Shown: one piece after another, positions 59,301 to 64,000 of the stretch | Position numbering within the stretch: position 1 is the stretch's first letter | Layout of the letters: each line of letters starts with the position of its first letter | Assembly (NCBI GenBank): GCA_019054805.1 | Contig: JAHQIY010000012.1 | Location: 2,604,001 to 2,668,000 of the forward strand | Direction: 5' to 3' | Source: Brachionus manjavacas | Lineage: Eukaryota > Rotifera > Eurotatoria > Ploima > Brachionidae | DNA length: 64,000 bases | Position numbers and translations under genes: made by a program | The notes under the pieces: model-generated | Seen by the model: only the letters and a program-made list of their open reading frames with translations | What the model was told of the DNA's origin: nothing | Databases searched by the model: none

Positions 59301-62300
59301 ATTGGGATCCAAACACCACAAAATGAGCCAGGCTTTTATCCTCTAATTATTCCCGTAAATTCATACGGAAATGCGAGGTAATTATTCTAAAATTTTATAA
59401 AAATTTATAATAAAAAAAATGGATTCAAAAAAATTCTGAACAAAAATCTAAAAAATTAGCTACTTTTTTTCCAAAAGTGGGACCAATTAATTTCAAAGAA
59501 ATTTTTTTCATAGTATGTTAATAAAGAAGGAAAAGTTAAATTTTATAGAAAAAGAATTGATTTATTTGTTTTCTGTACCGAGCTATATGTATTCTTTAAA
59601 AACAACACCTTGTGTAAACCGAATTAAATATTATGAAATACCTTTTTTTTTGATATATTTATTTCTAACAACCTCAATTTAAATAAAAATCGTTTTTTAT
59701 TTAAAAAAAAATTTGTCCTTATATTAAATTTTCAAGTGTAAAAATAATTTGTACAAAACACTTTAAAACACCCTGCAACACCCTTTTGATTCTGATAGAG
59801 GAGACAAAGTTATGCTTGGCAAATTATTTTTCTAAAGGTCTGGGCATGTGAAAATCCTATTACACCGCTAAAACAGCTCTACACCGCCATTTGGCGGTGT
59901 TAGACAATCTACATGTTAGGTGTCGCAGCAAGAACTACTACTACTACTACTAAAACAGGTTTAGACCGGATTTTTCAAAACATCCTGAATATTTCTTTTC
60001 TAAAAATGTTTTTCTAGTGAAAGAAACAACTTTATTGTGGTTTCTGGGGTCAAGAAATACGGTTTGGAGGTCGGTTTTACCAAATAAACTATTACCTTAG
60101 CTTAATCATAATCCAATCCGGTCTAAACCTGTTTTAGCGGTTTTTATAGGGTTTATTTTTTTAATTTTATTTTTATTTTATTTTTTTTACATCGCCTACA
60201 AGGTGTTCATTGAATAAATAACTAAAATAAATTATCTATCCACAAATCCAGTAAAAATCTTCACTAATTTAGTAAAAAAATAACACAATCAATAAACAGT
60301 TAACTAATTCAGTTTATAATATTTATTTCAGAAAAAGAACACAAAAAATAAAAAAATATCACAAAAAAAGATGAAAAAACACTAATTTAATTAAATCATA
60401 ACTTTATTTTAATTTTATTCATTAATTAAGTAAAAAAAAATTACATAAAAAAAAATAAAAAAAATTACCTACTTTTTTTTTGTACAGCCATTTGGACAAT
60501 AAAAACCTTTTTTTTTAACATTTTTGCGTTACACTTCTCACAACTTATTTGAATGCTTGAGCTTTTGATTTCATTTGTTTTCTCCATGTTTGCTCTCTTG
60601 CTCGTCGTTTCGACAACATCAACTTCTTGACCGTTTATCGTTTTTGGAATACCATCATAATACCCTTCGTACCAGTCATTGTTATTTATAGAACCATTGA
60701 CTTAAAAAATATTCTTAAAAATTTCTATTTCCCTAACCTTTTTTGCTTTCCATTTTTGCTCGAATAATTTTACTTACTTAAATTTTAGTATAAGGAATAT
60801 CTTCAACTTCTATATTTATCAAATTAGTGAAGGTTTTATCTAATTAGTGAATTAATAAATTAATTAGTGACAGTTTCGCTCTATTAGATATGTTTTATTG
60901 GTTTTGTGAATAAAAAACCAAATTAGTTCTTTTTTTAATGAAATAGTAATATTTATACTGAATTTGTAATTTTTTTTCTTAATTTGTGGTGACGTCTACT
61001 GACGTCCTTAAAAAAGGAGATATTTTTAAAGCATGAAAAACTGGAAATATTAATATGATCCATAAGAAATCTAATCCAACACACGATCCTTCCAACTACA
61101 GGTCTATTAGCGTGACAAGATGTCTTGGAAAGCTACTAGAACGCATTATTAACCTTAGATTATTCTCTTTCTTAGAAAAACATAGCTGATTGCTGCTGAT
61201 AATATTTTCTTCCTTATTCAAAAAGTTGTTCAATTTTTTAAAAGAAAGAAAAAAGTCAATGCCTTATTTTTCGACATTTCGAAGGTATTTGACCGAGTCT
61301 GGCATGATGGTCTAATTTTAAGCTTATTAAAATGAAAGTTCCACACTATCTAGTTCCCTGGATAAATTCTTTTCTCGACTCGAGAAAATTCAGAGTAAGC
61401 ATTAATAACAACTTAAGTGATGAATATCTGATAAGAGCAGGTGTCCCTCAAGGGTCAGTTAACAGTACCTTACTATTTAGCATATATAAAGCCAAAAAGA
61501 AATTAAATTTTTAGGTATTAAATTTATATTTAAATTTCAACTCAAGGTTAAACTTAATTAAGATTTTTTCTAACAAAAATGGGGACTAAGCCTTACCACC
61601 CTAGGGAATTATTAATTGGATCAATCATAGACTATTCCTTTCCTTGTCTGAGCTCTAACTCATTATCTGAACTTAATATTAAAAAAATACAGGTCATTCA
61701 AAACTCTGCCGTGAGGCAATTCTTAAACTAAAATTTGACACTCCCTCCAACATTTTACATCACGAGGCTTTAAATAAACTTAAACTTTTAACAGTCTCGA
61801 ATATAAAAAATTTGAACATTTGAACACTTTTTTAATTAAATTTTGCATTTTTTCAATTATTTTTTTATCAATTTTTTAATTAAAATAAATTTTTTTTCAT
61901 TTATTGTAAGATAAGGATATTATTTTATGTGCTAACGGGCTGACAACTTTGGATGAGTGTTTTTTTTTTCCTCATTAAAAAATTGAAAAAAAAAATAGTT
62001 GAAAAAATGCAAAATTTAATTAAAAAAGTGTTCAAATGTTCAAATTTTTTAAATACAAAAGTGTGATAATTTTATCTAAAGCTCTATTTTTATTAAGAAC
62101 TGACCACCAATTTGAATATGTATTTTATGTTTCGTCATTTGAGCCTAGACTTTCATCCAAAAGAGGAGGATCATTGATAACCACTTATGGTGATGGATTT
62201 AATGATGGTGACTGTTTGTCCAACAAAGTCACCTTTGAAAGATACAATTGCCGAGTTATTAATTGTTCAGTGAACTGGATTATTTGTGAAACAGAACCGA

Positions 62301-62879
62301 CTCACACTGTCTATGAAATTACCAACACTGGAAATAATCCGAGTACATTTTTTTTTCCTAAAAATTTATTAAATTATTTTTAATTAATTGAAATTTCGAA
62401 AGAATGGGGAAGAGGCTATGAATGGGATCATCCTTATCTTGAGATAAATAAAGGAGACATTGTAAAATGGTCGTGGAAACCAGCTAATGTAGTGGCAGGA
62501 TTAAAATTTATGGTACAGCAATTAAAAAATCCGATTGGAATTGAACCAGAGGGTTTCTGGAGCGGACCCCCAACCGAAACCGGGTCTTTCTCATTCCAAT
62601 TTAATAATCCCGGAACATACTATTACTGGTCTGGCCATGTTGAACAAAGCAGAGTAGTGAGCTTTTACGGAGCCATTGATGTTTCGGACCTAGATGAGCA
62701 AAAGGATTTAGAAATAGAAGTAAAACAGAATGAAATTAAAGCATCAAAATGCAATTTTCCATTCACCTATCAATCTAATTCATACACCGAGTGCATCAGT
62801 CAAGATGAATCGTTTGAATGGTGTTCGCCATCAGAAAATGCAGACTTAGATGCTATTAGACTACATTGTGACCCTTTGG
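38374..62879 (+). CDS. Fibrocystin-L / PKHD1L1-like giant extracellular receptor, N-terminal part (17 exons)
   Basis: Exons: 38374-38494, 38545-38802, 45053-45191, 45242-46255, 46318-46477, 49301-49415, 49464-49765, 49825-50031, 50088-50273, 52495-52576, 52632-52877, 52930-53084, 58306-58425, 58500-58997, 59061-59377, 62098-62342, 62403-62879; the gene continues past the window. All borders are GT-AG and every phase agrees (about 1,547 codons). Order: signal peptide (KRFVFLIILVLIHYSLQA), an FN2-like module (CQIPFSYGGKEYNYC), IPT/TIG domains, a PA14 domain (FQGYFAPLRSGRYDFPIDTD ... LEAGKYYYIES), linker repeats (IQNALNDLPSLG), LCFAYK region, more IPT domains (GGGVIVNITGKGFS), a cupredoxin-like part (GDIVKWSW, GTYYYWSG), a second FN2-like module (CNFPFTYQSNSYTEC). 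IPT-PA14-IPT order is that of PKHD1L1/fibrocystin; G8 and parallel beta-helix domains should lie downstream. The family are ciliary or cell-surface proteins. Start could be 38374 or 38383. Confidence 0.92.
38803..39496. other. Intron 2 of the PKHD1L1-like gene, first part
   Basis: AT-rich, nothing recognised. The whole intron spans 38803-45052 and is mostly transposon-derived. Confidence 0.5.
39497..39984. mobile_element. 484-bp foldback MITE with TA target duplication
   Basis: Element 39499-39982 starts cagtgttgttccagatttag and ends with the complement (ctaaatccggaacaccactg), flanked by TA on both sides as in Tc1/mariner or pogo insertions. The long arms are built from repeated ttacgtaaatttacg-type words. 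No coding capacity. Confidence 0.8.
39985..41041. other. Intron sequence, AT-rich
   Basis: No element or gene recognised. Confidence 0.5.
41042..43007 (-). mobile_element. LINE A, minus copy with target-site duplication
   Basis: Element about 41061-42990, flanked by tgtaaaaatggt (41042-41053 and 42991-43002; the match continues loosely to 17 bp). It is 5'-truncated and encodes RT to the C-terminus on the minus strand: ALKRLKNEAASGPDQIHNLM, LNYRPISITSCLGKLLERIV, FFDISKAFDRVWHEGLLFKL (motif A), AGVPQGSVISPLLFSIYIND (motif B), SLLFADDLVTFF (catalytic FADD), then the C-terminal domain to YPTPLCNCYLTISSFFPET. Frameshifts near 42305 and 41875 inactivate it. The 3' end carries the gagctctagctc hairpin and a taaataaa tail. 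Near-identical to 54475-56425. Confidence 0.93.
43120..43250 (-). pseudogene. LINE C fragment
   Basis: Minus strand VFISNDLKWSVQINSAISKA is the same protein segment as in the 12.96-kb LINE (VFISNDLKCF ... AISKAHQ). Confidence 0.65.
43262..44069 (-). mobile_element. Foldback element Z2 (GGGTC termini, zinc-finger ORF)
   Basis: Element 43270-44061 (792 bp). Starts gggtcatgacgatcag and ends cgtcatgaccc; the flanking 8-mers taggaaga and tagataga match 6 of 8. Inverted repeats of about 90-100 bp are made of tgatca/gtgatca words (for example cagttgatcaccaaaaaatg). The TIR sequence differs from Z1 apart from the GGGTC end, but the encoded protein is homologous. Lies in intron 2 of the PKHD1L1-like gene. 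Confidence 0.75.
43450..43850 (-). pseudogene. Small acidic protein with C2H2 finger (element Z2)
   Basis: Minus strand: EVDPCEEQDLSEEESVEKCE, CDTESESESDQELVETLG, a helical part (ADFFKSVALAKQVVSEETKL), then STPCPLCGKLMKNDK. One base is lost, after which another frame gives VKLDISKKHK and a stop. This parallels Z1 (ACDLCGELMKNIKGVKLHMK, then KKHKK) in order: acidic, helical, finger, lysine-rich end. The finger second half needs the frameshift repaired, so this copy is broken at its last residues. Presumed DNA-binding. Confidence 0.65.
44480..44790 (-). pseudogene. LINE reverse-transcriptase fragment
   Basis: Minus strand: SIPCKVMEKLIKKPMMNFLL, KLCITSLLEMMD and, in another frame, RLSLDIVNLDFAKAFDTVPH (RT motif A) then RLLLKLAEYC. 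Truncated at both ends. Confidence 0.75.
44800..45052. other. End of intron 2
   Basis: AT-rich, no recognised element; acceptor aacttcag at 45052. Confidence 0.5.
46560..46750 (-). ncRNA. 5S rRNA-derived sequence (5S pseudogene or 5S-type SINE)
   Basis: Minus strand from about 46735: gaagcttattctgag, then ctgggctagttaatg, then agatgggagaccg. This follows the 3' half of metazoan 5S rRNA (GAAGCTAAGC...GGGCCTGGTTAGTACTTGGATGGGAGACCG), including the internal-promoter C box gatgggagacc. The 5' half is missing, and the sequence then runs into unrelated DNA (caggcactacagtatac), part of which recurs near 48645-48680. That suits a 5S-derived SINE (SINE3 type) or a pseudogene, not a functional gene. 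Confidence 0.55.
46840..47500 (-). pseudogene. pogo/Tigger-like transposase C-terminus, interrupted
   Basis: Minus strand, right to left: CWFKSLKSKIKQYWNDWYIN, FDNLRSPGNVNLINWISITG, then after about 220 bp of unrelated sequence IWRNVDEDLIRDSFDSCGIT and LDDYLEDLDILHEIF. This matches the end of CENP-B/pogo transposases (vfkplK...vnlI.Wi..aW..v..e.i..SFkkCGIs). The unrelated middle (about 47085-47295) is probably an insertion. Confidence 0.7.
47600..47945. repeat. Dispersed repeat, inverted copy
   Basis: Contains gtgcgatgtttcagatattt near 47678; the complement (tatttgaaacatcgcac) recurs at about 48448-48465 and a variant at 35940-35960. The same right-hand flank (tacattttgtaattcaaaca type) is shared with 35990. 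Confidence 0.55.
47942..48162. mobile_element. Foldback element Z3 (205 bp, GGGTC family, no ORF)
   Basis: Element 47950-48154. Starts gggtctagtcgcttaggtaa and ends with the complement (ttacctaactgactagactc), with internal ggtaaac/gttcac palindromic words. Flanking 8-mers tttttttc and agtttttc match 6 of 8. Its first nine bases equal those of Z1, so it looks like an internally deleted family member. Confidence 0.65.
48250..48480 (+). repeat. LINE A 3' terminus plus adjoining dispersed repeat
   Basis: ttctgaaggagcatatgctt then ggtaaaaaaaaataaatg is a diverged LINE A end. It is followed by the same sequence that follows the LINE tail at 35.8 kb. Confidence 0.6.
48481..49300. other. Intron 5 remainder
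   Basis: AT-rich; a fragment at 48645-48680 (catggtctcttaaataaggc) resembles the tail of the 5S-derived sequence at 46.6 kb. Confidence 0.5.
50380..50507. mobile_element. 128-bp foldback MITE
   Basis: Arms aactttttttctaaagg... ttctgtgaatg and cattcacagaa ...cttttagaaaaaaagtt are near-perfect complements around a gttgcat core. Related sequence at 9237-9420. A minus-strand LINE A end (ttctgtaccgagc) directly precedes it. Confidence 0.7.
50508..52494. other. Intron 9 remainder
   Basis: About 2 kb AT-rich. A short degraded LINE-like piece may lie near 51140-51260 (fragmentary C-terminal similarity); otherwise nothing recognised. Confidence 0.4.
53085..53637. other. Intron 12, first part
   Basis: AT-rich, no recognised element. 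Confidence 0.5.
53638..54345 (-). mobile_element. pogo/Tigger-type element end with zinc-ribbon protein fragment
   Basis: Begins at TA then cagtcaaacctctataattc, a typical pogo/Tigger terminus. On the minus strand from about 54340: LDIPISNKRKRGAPIKTKSA, a stop, VSNKEIGIESFENDDEEDD, MEKTNEIESSSIQKSCDKCN and, after a one-base slip in an A-run, GFYCPNGCTKKK with a stop. The C-x2-C ... C-x3-C pattern suggests a small zinc ribbon at the C-terminus. The opposite terminus was not found. Its 3' part recurs at 60.2-60.7 kb. Confidence 0.6.
54475..56425 (+). mobile_element. LINE A, plus copy
   Basis: 5'-truncated at almost the same point as the 41-kb minus copy and nearly identical to it. The RT frame is open from 54535 to a TGA at 55264-55266 (after PPHYLTNWI; the other copy has a lysine codon there), then open again from motif B (AGVPQGSVISPLLFSIYIND) through SLLFADDLVTFF to the natural stop at 56173-56175. 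It ends with gaaggagctctagctcggta, then cagaaaac and (aaat)n. One nonsense codon separates this copy from an intact RT-C-terminal reading frame. Lies in intron 12 of the PKHD1L1-like gene. Confidence 0.93.
56563..57239 (+). mobile_element. TTTTTGTCA-array element, copy 2, exact 9-bp target duplication
   Basis: Element 56572-57230 (659 bp), flanked by taatcgaat at 56563-56571 and 57231-57239. Starts ggccatcaattaatggactg and ends ccccaaaaaatttaagcc. Left-end ctgacaaaa words and right-end ttttgtca words form inward arrays. Inserted within a LINE reading frame, which independently fixes its ends. Nine-bp duplications are usual for Mutator-like elements; no transposase is present. Confidence 0.8.
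57871..58154. mobile_element. 268-bp MITE in a LINE, 8-bp target duplication
   Basis: Element 57879-58146; ends tagacttgtttttaagtcac and complement of cagacttgtttttaagtcac. Flanks ttttgaac and tttagaac match 7 of 8. hAT-like by duplication length and the yAGAC terminus. Confidence 0.7.
59378..59839. other. Intron 15, first part
   Basis: AT-rich; a truncated minus-strand LINE A end (ttgttttctgtaccgagcta) lies at about 59557-59585. Confidence 0.5.
59840..60155. mobile_element. Foldback element with a nested 73-bp retro-insert
   Basis: Arms: ccgctaaaacag...gtttagaccggatt on the left (59865-59972) and aatccggtctaaacctgttt, then tagcgg, on the right (60110-60140). The left arm is split by an insert at 59877-59949 flanked by ctaaaacag on both sides (59868-59876, 59950-59958). 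The insert has a hairpin (acaccgccatttggcggtgt) and ends in a (cta)n tail, like LINE B-type 3' ends. Confidence 0.75.
60230..60700 (-). mobile_element. Second copy of the zinc-ribbon element end
   Basis: Near-identical over about 300 bp to 53810-54115, including the 3' UTR. The protein end reads KRANMEKTNEIKSSSIQISC, EKCNAKMLKK and, after the same A-run slip, GFYCPNGCTKKK, but further upstream it differs (NNNDWYEGYYDGIPKTING), so the two copies are spliced to different 5' parts or are diverged. Confidence 0.6.
61040..61800 (+). pseudogene. LINE A-like degenerate copy
   Basis: Plus strand pieces: HDPSNYRSISVTRCLGKLLE, NALFFDISKVFDRVWHDGL (motif A), VPHYLVPWINSFLDSRKFRV, RAGVPQGSVNSTLLFSIY (motif B), then a jump to the C-terminal domain (LLIGSIIDYSFPCLSSNSLS, TPSNILHHEALNKLKLLTVS). 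Internal deletion and many frameshifts. Confidence 0.82.
61805..62050. mobile_element. 246-bp foldback MITE just upstream of exon 16
   Basis: Arms of about 70 bp: aaaaaatttgaacatttgaa, then cacttttttaatt..., and its complement on the right, around an unrelated centre (tgctaacgggctgacaactt). Its right end is 47 bp before the acceptor AG at 62097. No clear target duplication. Confidence 0.75.
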
Positions 62880-63046
62880 GTAAGTTTGATTGTTTTAAGA
62901 AACAAAGAGAGCTCAAGAGTCTACTTTTTTTATTAAATTAAGAAGATTTAATAGAAAAATTTTAAGTAAAATCAGCTGTTCAATTTTAAAATGCTTCTTT
63001 CATTTAAAAAAAAGAATATTTGAAAATGAAGATTAAAATAAGTTGA

Positions 63047-64000
63047 TACAGTATGTTGCAAAAGTTTAGACATTTTTTTTGATCATATGAATTGTTTATT
63101 CGCATATAATTGGCACGAAAATAAAAATAAGTCGCCTTTTTTTATATTTTTTATTTTCCATCAATCTAAAAACATGAAACCAAAAGAAAAAAATTTTTTT
63201 GAAAAAAAATCAAAAACAAAAAATGGATAAAATTAATTAAAGAAAAAGAGGGCTTAAAAGCTTAGAAATCGTTACTATTTATTATTTTAAATGACCACCT
63301 TTGGCGTTTTTTCTTTGAAAAAATTTCTATGACTTTGACTTTAAGACTTTTAAACAACACTGTTTAAAACCTCTTTTAAATGCTCAATAGAGGTTACTTT
63401 AGTGTCTACCAATTTGGCATCTATGTATGACCATTAATTCTCGATTGAGTTGGCAATGTGAAAAGTATTAGTACAAAAATAAATATTAGTACTGTACAAA
63501 AAGTGAAAACGCTATAATTTTTTTTCTAATTGTGAAAAAATGGTTCTGTAAACAGTACAATATTGTACAAATTTTTTAGACACGAATACCAAGCTCTGCA
63601 AAAACTCTGCATTTTTCTGTAAAATGCACACCATCAAAAAATATATGATTAATATATGCAATAAATTGCAGAGTTTTTGCAGAGCTTGGTATTTGTTTCT
63701 AAAAAATTTGTACAATATTGTACTGTTTACAGAACCATTTTTACACAATTAGAAAAAAAATTATAGCGTTTTAACTTTTTGTACTGTAATTTTTGTACTA
63801 ATATTTCACATTGCCATTGAGTTGAGATTTGGTGAACGGGCACACCATGGCAGAACCTCAATGTTCTGTTCTTCGAACTAGTCGCTTACTGAGTGAGCAG
63901 TATGTGCCGAAGCGACAACTTGCTAAAAAATCCAAGAGTCTTCTGGGTCAAATAAGACTTTTCATTTCTAAACCTTTTTACTTTTACTCTTGACTTAGGA
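63047..64000 (-). mobile_element. Tc1-family element, partial, with nested MITE
   Basis: Begins at TA then cagtatgttgcaaaagttta, a Tc1-type end (63047-63068), and leaves the window. Minus-strand transposase: FEEQN, IEVLPWCARSPNLNSIEN (third acidic residue in IEN), stop, WSYIDAKLVDTKVTSIEHL; the usual second-Asp region near 63880-63920 is degenerate. Interrupted at 63452-63815 by a MITE. Dead copy. Confidence 0.8.
63444..63823. mobile_element. 364-bp foldback MITE, exact 8-bp target duplication
   Basis: Element 63452-63815; ends ggcaatgtgaaa and ttcacattgcc with arms of about 150 bp, flanked by attgagtt (63444-63451, 63816-63823). Removing the element and one duplicate restores the transposase frame around LNSIEN, which fixes the boundaries. 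hAT-like by duplication length. Confidence 0.92.

Overview
The window is very AT-rich eukaryotic DNA with short GT-AG introns, animal gene families and dense transposon debris. The gene content (a nuclear-receptor pair, a one-domain chitin-binding secreted protein, a fibrocystin-L/PKHD1L1-like giant receptor, a trehalase relic) and the LINE, Tc1/mariner and pogo load suggest a small aquatic invertebrate, most likely a monogonont rotifer such as Brachionus. That species call is inference. No bacterial operon, CRISPR array or convincing tRNA was seen.

Layout. 0-5 kb: a broken CCHC zinc-knuckle reading frame, a GC-rich trehalase pseudogene (minus), the 3' exons of a single-pass membrane protein (plus), then AT-rich spacer. 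5.2-10.9 kb: nuclear receptor copy 1, four exons, with one intron swollen to about 4 kb by LINE remnants. 11.4-18.3 kb: transposon graveyard (a zinc-finger foldback element, a Ty3/gypsy gag-protease relic, LINE pieces, an element with TTTTTGTCA-array ends). 20.2-22.8 kb: a chitin-binding secreted peptide (minus) and nuclear receptor copy 2, compact. 23.4-29.2 kb: a recent 2.87-kb tandem duplication whose right edge lies inside a LINE; the nearly full-length LINE runs on to about 32.0 kb (minus). 33-38 kb: LINE and Tc1/mariner relics. 38.4 kb to the end: seventeen in-phase exons of a PKHD1L1-like gene that leaves the window, its long introns packed with LINEs, foldback elements, a 5S-derived sequence and pogo/Tc1 relics.

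The host genes are few: two nuclear receptors, a chitin-binding peptide, the PKHD1L1-like gene and one unknown membrane protein. The strongest candidate for something undescribed is a family of small foldback transposons (three copies: 11.4, 43.3, 47.95 kb). They share GGGTC termini, 8-bp target duplications and ends built from internal palindromes; two of the three carry a homologous small acidic protein ending in one C2H2 finger. A second candidate is an element (14.4 and 56.6 kb, plus one-ended copies beside an AT-hook exon at 25 and 28 kb) whose ends are arrays of a TTTTTGTCA word and which makes about 9-bp target duplications. Coordinates and splice sites were read by eye; exon phases were checked for consistency across each gene.
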